Below are positions 1-8,145 of a stretch of DNA of 37,798 nt, one piece after another; positions within the stretch are counted from its first letter, which is position 1, and every line of letters begins with the position of its first letter. The position numbers and the translations under genes are program-made. This stretch comes from an uncultured Verrucomicrobiales bacterium (GTDB taxonomy: Bacteria; Verrucomicrobiota; Verrucomicrobiia; Verrucomicrobiales; Akkermansiaceae). The notes below the pieces were generated by a model. It was not told where the DNA came from. It ran no database searches and saw only the letters and a program-made list of their open reading frames with translations. The stretch is taken from NCBI GenBank assembly GCA_937916135.1, contig CALFTQ010000071.1, positions 1-37,798 on the forward strand, written 5' to 3'.

Positions 1-97
1 GATTTTCGGTGGCTACTGGTTGGTGAAGAGTGTGACACTATTTATTCATTAAGGGTCTTTCATAAAAACAGTGCATTGTGTGCGTGGCTGTTTTAAC

Positions 98-125
98 TTG
101 CAAATAATGCTGGATGTTGTACAAT
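98..125 (+). promoter_or_regulatory. Predicted sialidase promoter (leaderless type)
   Basis: A TTGCAA -35 hexamer (98-103), a 16-base spacer and a TACAAT -10 hexamer (120-125) lie directly before the sialidase ATG at 133. The usual spacing puts the transcript start at about 132, so the mRNA would have essentially no 5' leader. No Shine-Dalgarno sequence precedes the ATG. Confidence 0.5.
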
Positions 126-132
126 AACGGAT

Positions 133-2190
133 ATGCATGCAAAATATTTCCTGCCATTGCTGGCGTGTGGCCTTACTTTTGCCAGTGAAAGTTTTGAAAC
201 TCTGCCGACCGGCCCGTTAAGTTCTCAGCCGATTGAGTGCGGTGTGCTGTCCGCCCAGCCCGGGCATGCCGTGGTGCTGCAGAAGCTTGCTCGCACTGGC
301 AAAAAAGCACTGCACATCCAAGGCGGAGACAATCGCACGGCCCGGCTTGAGTTGAAAACTCCCACGACGGATGCTGCGCAGTTTTCCTTGTGGCTGCAAC
401 GATGGACAAATAACGGAAAGTTTGTTTTCCGCATCATAGCCGAAACTGCTGCCGGGGACGTGGAGCTTGCCTGCGAGCAGAAACTCCGCGCCGGTGGTTA
501 CAACGCTTCGTTGCAAGCGATTTTTCCTCCCGGAACATCGGCGGTGCGTCTCGTCTGCACAAGCGCTGAAAAAGGAGGCGCCCTGGTAGATGATATTGAA
601 TTTTACACCGGAGCCATGAAGCTGACCTCGGCCGAGTTTGTAAACCCCGGCCCCCAGCCCTTGCTCAAGCGCGCTCCTATCAATGCCGTGTTCAGCTACC
701 GGGTGCAGACAAGCGGCGCAGCTGACCCCTTGGAGGTAAATTGCGTCAGGCTCAAGGTGAGCCCGGCCAATGCTGTTGATGAGGTAACTATCCGCACCGG
801 GAAGCCGGAACGCTCGGTCGATGGCACCATCGGGCTCAAGTTCCGCGTGGGCAAGGTCTATGGCAAAGCCAGGCCGGCAGCCGATGGCACGGTGACGATT
901 CCCTGCAGCGGCACACTGGAGCCGGGCGTGACGGAGCTCTGGGTGGATGCCCGCCCCTCGGCCCAGGTGCAGGTGGGTGACTCCATCACTTTTGAACCAG
1001 CTGGTATTGATATTGAGGGGCAGGTGTATGCGGAGCAGGGGGCTCCGGTGTCTCAGCGCGTAGGCTACCTCCTCGCTGTGCCTGATGCCAAGGTTCCCAA
1101 CCCCGTCACCGGGGAGAATCGCGACTGCATCACCTACCGCATCCCGGGCATGATTCGCACCGCCAATGGAACCATGCTGGTCTGTTTCGATGCCCGCTAC
1201 GAGAATCACCTCGACCTCAGCTCGGATATTGATGTGGCCGTGGTGCGTTCTGAAGATGGAGGCCGCACATGGACAGACCCTGTGGTGGCAATGGATGCCG
1301 GCCCCGGCAAAGGCAATGGCTGCGGCGACCCCTGCATCCTGCAGGATACCACGACCGGGCGCATCTGGCTGCAGGCACTGGCCGTGCATTTCGACCGCAA
1401 TCCCTGTCTGCTGCGTTCCCGTCCGGGTTATGACCCGCAGGATACCGGACAGTGGGAAATGGTATACAGCGATGATGATGGCAAGACCTGGAGCAGCAAT
1501 ATCAACATCACCCGCGAAATCAAGCAGCCCCAGTGGACCACCATTCTGGCCGGACCCGGCTGCGGTATCTGCACCAGCAAAGGCGTTATTGTGTTCCCCG
1601 CCCAGATCTGGGATATGAAGGCCAGCCCGGCCTGCAGAAGCACCATCTGCTACTCCGCAGACCACGGCAAAACCTGGCACTATGGCACCGGGGTTCCGCA
1701 CCGCACATCGGAATGCCAGGTAGTCGAGCTGGAGGATGGCGCCCTCATGCTGACCTGCCGCAATGAGACTTTCGGCGGTAAGCGTGTGGTCTACACCACG
1801 CGTGACCTGGGCAAGACCTGGCAGCCGCATTCCACCAATGTGAACACGCTCAACGATCCGGCCTGCCAGGCTTCCCTCATTGCAGTAAACAGCAGCAAGT
1901 ACGGTCGCCTGCTGTTCTTCTCGCACCCGGATTCCAAACCCAAACTCCGGAATCACATGTCCATCCATGTCTCACGAGACGATGGCAAAACCTGGAGCAA
2001 AGGCCTGGTGTATGATGTCCGCGAATGCTGGGGATACTCCTGCCTGGCCCTTGTGGATGATGAGACTCTCGGCGTCATTTACGAGCCGGCTCACGCCAGC
2101 GAGACCAATGATTATCATGGTATGGGCTTCCTGCGCATCCCGCTCAGCGAGATTCTGGAAATGGAGCCTTTGCCTGCTCCTCAGAAATAG
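133..2190 (+). CDS. Secreted exo-alpha-sialidase (GH33 type)
   Basis: Predicted sialidase that releases terminal sialic acid from glycoconjugates such as mucin. The 685-residue product begins with a short hydrophobic signal peptide (about residues 1-18). A region of about 150 residues follows that I do not recognise; it may be a carbohydrate-binding module. About residues 165-310 resemble the sialidase-associated N-terminal beta domain, opening with VNPGPQPLLKRAPI. The catalytic propeller starts with YRIP at 335-338, whose Arg belongs to the carboxylate-binding triad. Five Asp boxes (SxDxGxTW type) lie near residues 373, 446, 508, 556 and 614. The later GVIYEP segment fits the catalytic Tyr/Glu region. 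It is longer than Bacteroides NanH-type sialidases because of the extra N-terminal module. It is monocistronic, with its own promoter and a strong terminator. Sialidase assignment is firm; linkage specificity cannot be read. Confidence 0.93.
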   Translation: MHAKYFLPLLACGLTFASESFETLPTGPLSSQPIECGVLSAQPGHAVVLQKLARTGKKALHIQGGDNRTARLELKTPTTDAAQFSLWLQRWTNNGKFVFRIIAETAAGDVELACEQKLRAGGYNASLQAIFPPGTSAVRLVCTSAEKGGALVDDIEFYTGAMKLTSAEFVNPGPQPLLKRAPINAVFSYRVQTSGAADPLEVNCVRLKVSPANAVDEVTIRTGKPERSVDGTIGLKFRVGKVYGKARPAADGTVTIPCSGTLEPGVTELWVDARPSAQVQVGDSITFEPAGIDIEGQVYAEQGAPVSQRVGYLLAVPDAKVPNPVTGENRDCITYRIPGMIRTANGTMLVCFDARYENHLDLSSDIDVAVVRSEDGGRTWTDPVVAMDAGPGKGNGCGDPCILQDTTTGRIWLQALAVHFDRNPCLLRSRPGYDPQDTGQWEMVYSDDDGKTWSSNINITREIKQPQWTTILAGPGCGICTSKGVIVFPAQIWDMKASPACRSTICYSADHGKTWHYGTGVPHRTSECQVVELEDGALMLTCRNETFGGKRVVYTTRDLGKTWQPHSTNVNTLNDPACQASLIAVNSSKYGRLLFFSHPDSKPKLRNHMSIHVSRDDGKTWSKGLVYDVRECWGYSCLALVDDETLGVIYEPAHASETNDYHGMGFLRIPLSEILEMEPLPAPQK

Positions 2191-2212
2191 GCCGGCTCCC
2201 GGTCTCAATACG

Positions 2213-2254
2213 GCAACCGCCGCCCCGATTACCAGGGCGGCGGTTGCTGTTTTT
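2213..2254 (+). terminator. Rho-independent terminator of the sialidase gene
   Basis: A perfect 13-bp GC-rich stem (2213-2225 with 2235-2247) and 9-base loop are followed by TGTTTTT. It lies 22 bases after the sialidase stop. The opposite strand lacks a U tract, so it should act only on the plus strand. Confidence 0.9.
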
Positions 2255-2286
2255 GGCAAGCAGACTTGTTTCAGAGATTCCAGAAT

Positions 2287-2889
2287 TCAGAATTGCTGCT
2301 CTGCTTCATAGCGCAGGTGCTCAACGGCGGTGCGCATGGCCTCCTGCCGGGATTTTCCGGCCATGCTTGCCTGCATCATGACGCGTTGCAGGTCGGTTTC
2401 CCGGATAATCATCATCGAGATGAACATCTGCGCCTGCGGCGTGAAATATCGGCTCACCGAGGGGTATCTGGCGGCAAGCTCGTCAATCTGGGGAGCAAAA
2501 CGCTCCCGGACAGCCAGGATACCCGCCCGGTCTTCCGGAGCCTCACGGCGCAGGGTGTCCACAATCGTGAGATTGAGTCTGTTGGCCTCGGTGATGTAGG
2601 CTTTCGCCTCGCCGGTCAGAAAATCCACAGGTGTGCGCTCAACGATTTTCTGCATCATGTCAAACTGCAGCTGCGGCGCAGGGTTGATGCCGCCATCGGG
2701 CAGCTCAGCATTGAGCTCCATGGAAACAGCGGTCATCAGGATGAGGTATCGGCGGATGTCCGGGGGAATTTCGTACCAGTTGATGTGAACCTCCTGTGCA
2801 GATACTGCGACGGGCTCTTCGCCTGCGGCTGAACAGGGGATGGAAAAGAGCACCAGGGCGCTGAGAATGGAAAATAATGAGAATTTCAT
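2287..2889 (-). CDS. Secreted or periplasmic protein of unknown function
   Basis: I do not recognise this 200-residue protein. It starts with a clear signal peptide (MKFSLFSILSALVLFSIPCSAAG, cleaved about residue 22). A Cys near the cleavage region (IPCSAA) is not a convincing lipobox. The mature part is mostly predicted helical, rich in Glu, Arg and Gln, with no obvious catalytic motif or membrane span, and ends in a charged helix (QEAMRTAVEHLRYEAEQQF). It lies 66 bases downstream of the nhaC-type gene on the same strand, and no convincing terminator separates them, so co-transcription is plausible. The gene converges on the sialidase gene. Confidence 0.7.
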   Translation of the reverse strand: MKFSLFSILSALVLFSIPCSAAGEEPVAVSAQEVHINWYEIPPDIRRYLILMTAVSMELNAELPDGGINPAPQLQFDMMQKIVERTPVDFLTGEAKAYITEANRLNLTIVDTLRREAPEDRAGILAVRERFAPQIDELAARYPSVSRYFTPQAQMFISMMIIRETDLQRVMMQASMAGKSRQEAMRTAVEHLRYEAEQQF

Positions 2890-2955
2890 ACGGAAACGAG
2901 TTTTTTGCCATCGGAAGGACGGTTTTTCCCCGTCCTTTCCCGTATGCGCGATTGA

Positions 2956-4272
2956 CTATGCTGATTTCTTCTCAGCCAGTCCGAAGATGATGAAGACGGC
3001 GGCAGAGATACCCATGACGAAGGGGTAGAAAAGATACGGGATGATGGAGAATGCGGTGATGCCGGCCAGGGCGGAGCCCATGAGGAGCTGGGCACCGTAG
3101 GGCAGGATGCCCTGGATGACGCAGGAGGCGGTGTCCATGAGGCTGGCAGAGCGGGGGGCTGAGATGCCATATTTCTGCGCAACGCTGCGGGCGATATTGC
3201 CGACGGCAACGATAGCCACGGTGTTGTTGGCGGTGCAGAAGTTGGCCAGGGCGGTCATGAGGGCAATGCTGCATTCAGCCCCACGGCGGCCGCGGATGCA
3301 GGCGGTGAGGTGCTCGACGATGTAGGCCAGGCCCCCGTTGTAGCGGATGAGTTCGAGCATGCCCGCAGCCAGCAGGGTCACGATGATGAGCTCACCCATG
3401 CCGGTCATGCCCTGGCCCATGGAACCCACCCAGTCGATAGTGGTGCAGCTGCCTTCAACTCCGGCCACAATGCCGGTGGCAACGATGCCGAGGATGAGCA
3501 CTTTCATGACGTTCATGCCGCAGAGGGCGGTGATGAGCACGAGCAGGTAGGGCAGCACTTTGAGCCACTGGGTTTCCTGCGTGATTTCCACCGGGGCGAG
3601 GTCCCAGCCCAGGGCCACGTAGAGCACCAGCACGAGCACGGCTGCAGGGCAGACGATGGCGAAGTTGGCCTTGAATTTATCCTGCATGGCGCAGCCCTGG
3701 GTGCGGGTGGAGGCAATGGTGGTATCCGAAATGAAAGAGAGGTTGTCCCCGAAGAAGGCGCCGCCTATGACGCTTCCGGCCATGATGGCCAGGTCGGCGC
3801 CCGCTTTATCTGCCAGGCCCACGGCCACGGGCATGAGGGCAACGATGGTGCCCACCGAGGTGCCGATGGAAAGGGAAATGACACACGCTGCCAGGAACAC
3901 GCCCGCCAGCACCATGTTTGCCGGGAGCAGGGAAAGGGTGAGGTTCACTGTGGCATCCACTGAGCCGATGTATTTGGCGGAGGCGGCAAAGGCCCCTGCG
4001 AGCACGAAGATCCACACCATCATCATGATGTTGCTGTGGGCGGCGCCGCGGGAAAATCGCTCGATGCGCTCGCTGAAGCGGCGCGGACGGCACACGATGA
4101 AGGCCCAGGTGCAGGCGGCCATGAACGCAACGGTGACGGGCATCTTGTAGAAATCCCCCAGCAGGATGGAGGCACTCAGGTAGAGCACGAAGAATACTAC
4201 CAGGGGGCTGAGAATCCAGAGCCCTCGGCCGTGGCCCCGGAGAGGAAGCTGTGTCTGTTGGTCGTCTTTCAT
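2956..4272 (-). CDS. nhaC: Na+/H+ antiporter, NhaC family
   Basis: Predicted inner-membrane antiporter exchanging H+ for Na+, or possibly an organic-acid pair as in some NhaC relatives. The 438-residue protein has about 11-12 hydrophobic segments. It carries the family signature around GAFFGDNLSFISDTTIAST, with the conserved FGDN and SDTT. A second conserved region lies near NFCTANNTVAIVAVG. I chose the ATG at 4272 because upstream in-frame extension to 4323 would need a TTG start, and that TTG is part of a perfect -35 hexamer. A promoter lies about 25 bases before the chosen start. The substrate is inferred only from the family. Confidence 0.85.
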   Translation of the reverse strand: MKDDQQTQLPLRGHGRGLWILSPLVVFFVLYLSASILLGDFYKMPVTVAFMAACTWAFIVCRPRRFSERIERFSRGAAHSNIMMMVWIFVLAGAFAASAKYIGSVDATVNLTLSLLPANMVLAGVFLAACVISLSIGTSVGTIVALMPVAVGLADKAGADLAIMAGSVIGGAFFGDNLSFISDTTIASTRTQGCAMQDKFKANFAIVCPAAVLVLVLYVALGWDLAPVEITQETQWLKVLPYLLVLITALCGMNVMKVLILGIVATGIVAGVEGSCTTIDWVGSMGQGMTGMGELIIVTLLAAGMLELIRYNGGLAYIVEHLTACIRGRRGAECSIALMTALANFCTANNTVAIVAVGNIARSVAQKYGISAPRSASLMDTASCVIQGILPYGAQLLMGSALAGITAFSIIPYLFYPFVMGISAAVFIIFGLAEKKSA

Positions 4273-4294
4273 GGGAAATATCTTGTTGAGGCAG

Positions 4295-4323
4295 AGTTTA
4301 GCAATATATTGCTGCGGTGTCAA
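4295..4323 (-). promoter_or_regulatory. Predicted promoter of the nhaC-type gene
   Basis: On the minus strand, a consensus TTGACA (4318-4323), a 17-base spacer and TAAACT (4295-4300) predict a start near 4288, giving a 16-base leader before the ATG at 4272. The -35 overlaps the foot of the upstream tdh terminator. Confidence 0.5.
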
Positions 4324-4364
4324 AGAAAACCGCGTGCATAAGGGGTATTTCCCAATGCACGCGG
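4322..4364 (-). terminator. Rho-independent terminator of tdh
   Basis: Minus-strand hairpin with a perfect 10-bp stem (4330-4339 with 4355-4364). The 15-base loop holds a further GGG/CCC pairing. It is followed on the transcript by GGTTTTCTTTG. It starts 28 bases after the tdh stop. Confidence 0.75.
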
Positions 4365-4391
4365 GTGGGGGTAATGAAAGCCTGGTGGCCT

Positions 4392-5423
4392 TTATTCGGC
4401 CCAGGTGAGCACCACCTTGCCGGATTTACCGGAGTTCATCACCTCGAAGCCTTCCTTGAAGTCGGTGTAGTGCAGGCGGTGGGTGATGATGGGCGAGACA
4501 TCCAGGCCGGAGCGCAGCATGGCGTCCATCTTCTGCCAGGTGCCGAACATTTCGCGGCCATAGATACCCTTCATCTTCAGACCCTTCCACACGAAGGTGT
4601 TCCAATCGATGCCGGAGCCGCCGGGCTGGATGCCGAGCAGGGAGATATTGGCACCGTAGGCGGAGTGGGTGATGATGTCCTTCAGGCAGGCGGGGGCGCC
4701 ACTCATTTCAAGGCACACACCGTAGCCCTCGGCGATTTCGAGGTCTTCGCGGGCGGCAGCGATACTGTCGCCGGAGATGACGTTCACGGTGCGGTCTGCG
4801 CCCATGATGCGGGCGAGGTTGAGCTTGTAGTCGCTCACATCGGTGATGGTCACGCTCTTGGCACCGGCCTTCTTGCAGACCGCGGCTGCCATGGAACCGA
4901 TGAGACCGGCACCGGTGATGAGCACGTCCTCACCCACGAGGTCCCAGGAGAGGGCAGTGTGGGTGGCATTGCCCAGGGGGTCGAGGATGGAGGCAATCTC
5001 CATGGGCATGTCCTTGTGGATGCGGATGACATTGTTCTGCGGGATGCAGAGGTACTCCGCAAAGCAACCCTCGCGGTTCACGCCCACGCCCTTGGTGTTC
5101 GGGCAGAGGTGGAAAAGCCCCTTGCGGCAGTTGCGGCAGTGGCCGCACACAATGTGACCCTCGCCGGACACGACATCGCCGGGCTTGTATTCGGTGACGG
5201 CAGAGCCCACGCGCTCGATGACGCCGCAGAACTCATGCCCCACATGCATGCCCACCGGGATGGTCTGCTGGGCCCAGGGATCCCAGTTCCAGATGTGCAG
5301 GTCTGTGCCGCAGATAGCTGTCTTGTAAATCTTGATGAGAACATCATTCGGGCCGACTTCAGGCATCGGCACGTCCATCAGCTCCAGGCCTTTATCGGCC
5401 TTTGTTTTGACGAGGGCTTTCAT
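4392..5423 (-). CDS. tdh: L-threonine 3-dehydrogenase
   Basis: Zinc-dependent medium-chain dehydrogenase that oxidises L-threonine to 2-amino-3-ketobutyrate with NAD+, the first step of threonine breakdown to glycine and acetyl-CoA. The catalytic zinc ligands C38, H63 and E64 and the structural zinc cysteines C93, C96, C99 and C107 fall at the numbers expected for E. coli Tdh. The length is 343 residues against about 341 there. The Rossmann motif is GAGLIGSMAAAV. The usual partner gene kbl (2-amino-3-ketobutyrate CoA ligase) is not in this window. The gene is monocistronic, between its own promoter and terminator. Other zinc alcohol dehydrogenases share the fold, but the residue-level match favours Tdh. 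Confidence 0.92.
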   Translation of the reverse strand: MKALVKTKADKGLELMDVPMPEVGPNDVLIKIYKTAICGTDLHIWNWDPWAQQTIPVGMHVGHEFCGVIERVGSAVTEYKPGDVVSGEGHIVCGHCRNCRKGLFHLCPNTKGVGVNREGCFAEYLCIPQNNVIRIHKDMPMEIASILDPLGNATHTALSWDLVGEDVLITGAGLIGSMAAAVCKKAGAKSVTITDVSDYKLNLARIMGADRTVNVISGDSIAAAREDLEIAEGYGVCLEMSGAPACLKDIITHSAYGANISLLGIQPGGSGIDWNTFVWKGLKMKGIYGREMFGTWQKMDAMLRSGLDVSPIITHRLHYTDFKEGFEVMNSGKSGKVVLTWAE

Positions 5424-5434
5424 TTCGGGGCGAA

Positions 5435-5463
5435 ACTATACTCTTGCCCTGCCTTTCAGGCAA
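5435..5463 (-). promoter_or_regulatory. Predicted tdh promoter
   Basis: Minus-strand TTGCCT (5458-5463), 17-base spacer and TATAGT (5435-5440). The predicted start near 5428 leaves a leader of about 5 bases before the tdh ATG. Confidence 0.5.
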
Positions 5464-5513
5464 GCCAAATCTCTGTGCGTGCCACAGAAATAACGGCATA
5501 CTTCTGTTGCGGC

Positions 5514-5542
5514 TTGTGTGGCAGGTGGGTTCATGCTAATAT
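5514..5542 (+). promoter_or_regulatory. Possible promoter of the Fic gene
   Basis: A poor TTGTGT (5514-5519), a 17-base spacer and TAATAT (5537-5542) would start transcription near 5549, five bases before the ATG at 5554. The -35 is weak, so this is tentative. If correct, starts further upstream (GTG 5518, ATG 5533) lie outside the transcript. Confidence 0.3.
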
Positions 5543-5553
5543 ATCTGCGTGCT

Positions 5554-6669
5554 ATGGTGAGTGAGTTCGGAGCATACACGCCGGATACAGAAGCCGGAAG
5601 TCAGGAGCGCTATGCGGCCTGGCAGGCGGCTATTGGCCTGCAATCCGTAGATGGGTTGCAAACTTCTCCATTCCTGCAGGAGACTGCAATCCGGCACGTG
5701 GAAGGAGATATTTCCATCGATGAAGCCCGTCAGCTTATCCATTCTTATTACGAGGACAAGGGAAATCGTTCCTCTGCAGGAGAAGATGCTTCAGAGGCTG
5801 ATATGGTGGCGGCCAATATTGCCAAGTTACTGGGCGAGCACGCCTTTTCTTTTTGTCCTGCCGCTCTTTGGGAAACGCATAAGCGAATTTTTGAAGGGGT
5901 GTTTCCCTTTGCCGGCGAGTCTCGTAAAATCAATATTCGCAAGAAGGAATGGGTGCTGGGTGGCGCATCAGTCGCATACAGTCCTGTCGAACTGATACAG
6001 AGCTCCATTCAGTTTGATTTTGAGCGCGAACGTGCATTCAATTATGCTACCCTTGATCTGGACGGTGCCGTGAGGCATATTGCGAACTTTATTTCGGGTG
6101 TGTGGCAGATTCATCCCTTTGCCGAGGGGAATACGAGAACAACCGCTGTGTTCCTTATCTCCTATCTTCGCTTTATGGGGTTTGATGTAGACAATTCCAT
6201 GTTTGAGAAACATTCATGGTATTTCCGGAATGCGTTGGTGCGTGCGAATTACAGCAACCGAAAGACCGGTGTTGCACGCGATTTTACCTACTTGGAAAAG
6301 TTTTTGCGGAATTTGTTGATGGGTGAGCGGCATGAGCTCAAAAATAGATACTTGCGTATCCATGAAGCTCTTACCGCCGAACAAGTAACCGAACAAGTAA
6401 CCGAACAAGTAACCGAACAAGTACAGGAACCCTTGCCGGATACGGTAGCGTTGCTGGTATCCAGGATGGGAGATGAAGTGTGCTCTGTCCGCGAGTTGAT
6501 GCAACGTTGCGGTTTGAAGCACCGGCCCTCCTTCCTGCAGAATTATCTGCAGCCAGCCATGGGGTTGGGGCTGGTGCGCATGTTGCACCCGGAGCAGCCC
6601 CGGCATCCGCGTCAGAAGTATATGCTCTCGGTGCGGGGCTTGCTGCTGAAGAACAGCAGGCCGGATTGA
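5554..6669 (+). CDS. Fic family protein (probable AMP transferase)
   Basis: Fic-fold protein of 371 residues from the ATG at 5554. It carries the core motif HPFAEGNTRTTAVF, with the catalytic His and the phosphate-binding GNTR present, so it should be active in nucleotidyl (AMP) transfer to a protein hydroxyl; the target is unknown. Other family landmarks are the TIRKKEW-like segment (INIRKKEWVLGGASVAY) and WYFRNALVRANYSNRKTGV. After the Fic core, residues 276-291 are an EQVT tandem repeat, and the C-terminal 70 or so residues look like a winged helix (SVRELMQRCGLKHRPSFLQNYL). The Fic-winged-helix order suggests a DNA-binding or autoregulatory role. An in-frame ATG at 5533, preceded by AGGTGGG, is the main alternative start and would add seven residues. 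No separate antitoxin gene is adjacent. Confidence 0.85.
   Translation: MVSEFGAYTPDTEAGSQERYAAWQAAIGLQSVDGLQTSPFLQETAIRHVEGDISIDEARQLIHSYYEDKGNRSSAGEDASEADMVAANIAKLLGEHAFSFCPAALWETHKRIFEGVFPFAGESRKINIRKKEWVLGGASVAYSPVELIQSSIQFDFERERAFNYATLDLDGAVRHIANFISGVWQIHPFAEGNTRTTAVFLISYLRFMGFDVDNSMFEKHSWYFRNALVRANYSNRKTGVARDFTYLEKFLRNLLMGERHELKNRYLRIHEALTAEQVTEQVTEQVTEQVQEPLPDTVALLVSRMGDEVCSVRELMQRCGLKHRPSFLQNYLQPAMGLGLVRMLHPEQPRHPRQKYMLSVRGLLLKNSRPD
6377..6424 (+). repeat. 12-bp tandem repeat inside the Fic gene (4 units)
   Basis: Four consecutive 12-base units of CCGAACAAGTAA; the last differs at its final base. They encode EQVTEQVTEQVTEQVQ between the Fic core and the winged helix. Because the unit is a multiple of three, copy-number slippage would alter linker length without a frameshift. 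Confidence 0.95.
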
Positions 6670-6791
6670 GATACGCAAATTGATGTTGCGGGGCAGAATT
6701 TCAGCTGACAACGACATATTGGGTCGCGCTGACTCATTCTGAACTTTACAGAGCAGGGGAAACATGCTACCTTTCGGTTTTCCCGGAATTT

Positions 6792-6797
6792 TATATT
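6792..6797 (+). promoter_or_regulatory. Predicted -10 element of the argF operon
   Basis: TATATT ends 5 bases before the argF ATG, placing the predicted transcript start at about 6803-6804, on the start codon itself. I see no good -35 hexamer at 16-18 bases, so recognition may need an activator or the call may be wrong. Confidence 0.35.
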
Positions 6798-6802
6798 GAG
6801 CC

Positions 6803-7720
6803 ATGAAAAACCTTCTTTCCATTGAAGAACTGAGCGGCGACCAGATTTGCGAGCTGCTTGCCCTGGGCCACAAGCTCAAGGCAGAGCGCGGTTGCCACAC
6901 CGAGCAGCCCTTGGCCGGGCAGACCTGGGCATTGATTTTCTCCAAATCCTCCACCCGCACGCGTGTCTCCTTTGAGGTGGGGGTTTCCGAACTGGGCGGC
7001 CGCCCGATGTTCCTTTCCACCCGTGATATTCAGCTGGGCCGTGGTGAGCCAATCAAGGACACCGCCCGTGTGCTGGGCCGCATGATTCACGGCGCCATCA
7101 TCCGCACCTATGACCAGCAGGATGTGGTGGATTTTGCGGATTATTCCAAGCTGCCGACCATCAACGCCTTGACAGACCTGGAGCACCCCTGCCAGATTCT
7201 GGCCGACCTGCTCACCATCGAGGAGCAGTACGGCGTGGGCTCCTGGAAGAATATGAAGATTGCCTTCCTGGGCGATGTGGATAACAACATGGGGCGCTCC
7301 TGGATGTGGGCCGCCAGGCACCTGGGCTTCACGCTGGTGCTGGCCGGGCCTGAGCAGGCTCTGCCCAAGGCTGAGACACTGGCTGCGCTCAACTGCCCGA
7401 ACATCATCTGCACCACGGATGCCGCCGAGGCTGTGCGTGATTGCATGGTCATCAATACAGACACGTGGATTTCCATGGGCCAGGAGGCAGAGAAGGGCAC
7501 GAAGGAGAAAGCATTCTTCCCCTATCAGGTGAATGCGGAGCTGCTGAAGCTGGCCGCTCCCGGCCACATCGTGCTTCACTGCCTGCCCGCCTACCGTGGC
7601 TATGAAATCACGGATGAGGTGCTGGAGGCCAATGCCCCGGTCATCTTCCGCGAAGCCGAGAACCGTCTGCACGCCCAGAAGGCCGTGCTCTACACGCTGG
7701 CAACCAGCCGCACGAAGTGA
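6803..7720 (+). CDS. argF: Ornithine carbamoyltransferase
   Basis: Cytosolic enzyme of arginine biosynthesis that joins carbamoyl phosphate to ornithine to give citrulline. The 305-residue protein shows the carbamoyl phosphate motif STRTR (50-54), HPCQ (128-131) and HCLP (259-262). The DTWISMG segment (220-226) is the ornithine-binding loop typical of true OTCases. Length matches the family. The TGA stop shares its last base with the ATG of the sufE-type gene (TGATG), so translation is probably coupled. No other arginine biosynthesis gene is nearby. Confidence 0.94.
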   Translation: MKNLLSIEELSGDQICELLALGHKLKAERGCHTEQPLAGQTWALIFSKSSTRTRVSFEVGVSELGGRPMFLSTRDIQLGRGEPIKDTARVLGRMIHGAIIRTYDQQDVVDFADYSKLPTINALTDLEHPCQILADLLTIEEQYGVGSWKNMKIAFLGDVDNNMGRSWMWAARHLGFTLVLAGPEQALPKAETLAALNCPNIICTTDAAEAVRDCMVINTDTWISMGQEAEKGTKEKAFFPYQVNAELLKLAAPGHIVLHCLPAYRGYEITDEVLEANAPVIFREAENRLHAQKAVLYTLATSRTK

Positions 7721-8145
7721 TGGATTACAACGCACGAATCGAGGAACTGCTGGATGATATGTCCGTCTTTGAGGACTGGACCGAGAAGTACGAGTTCATC
7801 ATCTCAATCGGGCGCCGGCTGCCTGCCATGCCTGAGAAGTTCCGCAAGAACAGCAACCTCATCAAGGGCTGCCAGAGCCGCGTGTGGGTGGGCACGGAGA
7901 TGGATGACGGCAAGCTCATCATCCATGCCGATAGTGACTCGCTAATCACCAAGGGGCTCATCGCGCTCTTCATCCGCCTTCTTTCCGGGCTCACCCCGGC
8001 AGAGATTCTGGCTGCCGACCTCGGCAGACTGGATGACTGCGGGTTGAAGGAGCACCTGGCTTCCACCCGTGCCAATGCGCTCACTTCCATGGCAGCCACC
8101 ATCCGCAAGGCTGCTGATACTGCGGCCAAGACCTTCCTGCTGTGA
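7720..8145 (+). CDS. sufE: SufE family sulfur acceptor
   Basis: Predicted SufE-type protein that takes persulfide sulfur from a cysteine desulfurase (SufS type) for iron-sulfur cluster assembly. In the 141-residue product the acceptor cysteine is C51 in KGCQSRVWV, the position of the active cysteine in E. coli SufE. The start ATG overlaps the argF stop by one base; a GTG lies just before it. The stop overlaps the GTG start of the next gene (GTGA). No sufS or sufBCD gene is in the window, so the desulfurase partner must be elsewhere. Confidence 0.9.
   Translation: MDYNARIEELLDDMSVFEDWTEKYEFIISIGRRLPAMPEKFRKNSNLIKGCQSRVWVGTEMDDGKLIIHADSDSLITKGLIALFIRLLSGLTPAEILAADLGRLDDCGLKEHLASTRANALTSMAATIRKAADTAAKTFLL

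Noticed and set aside
2915..2937. An 8-bp hairpin between nhaC and the secreted-protein gene as a terminator
   Set aside because: Neither strand has a U tract after the stem; on the minus strand it is followed by A residues, so I did not call termination.
5518..5553. GTG at 5518 as the start of the Fic gene
   Set aside because: It falls inside the proposed promoter and adds residues unlike the family; ATG at 5533 remains a possible alternative to 5554.
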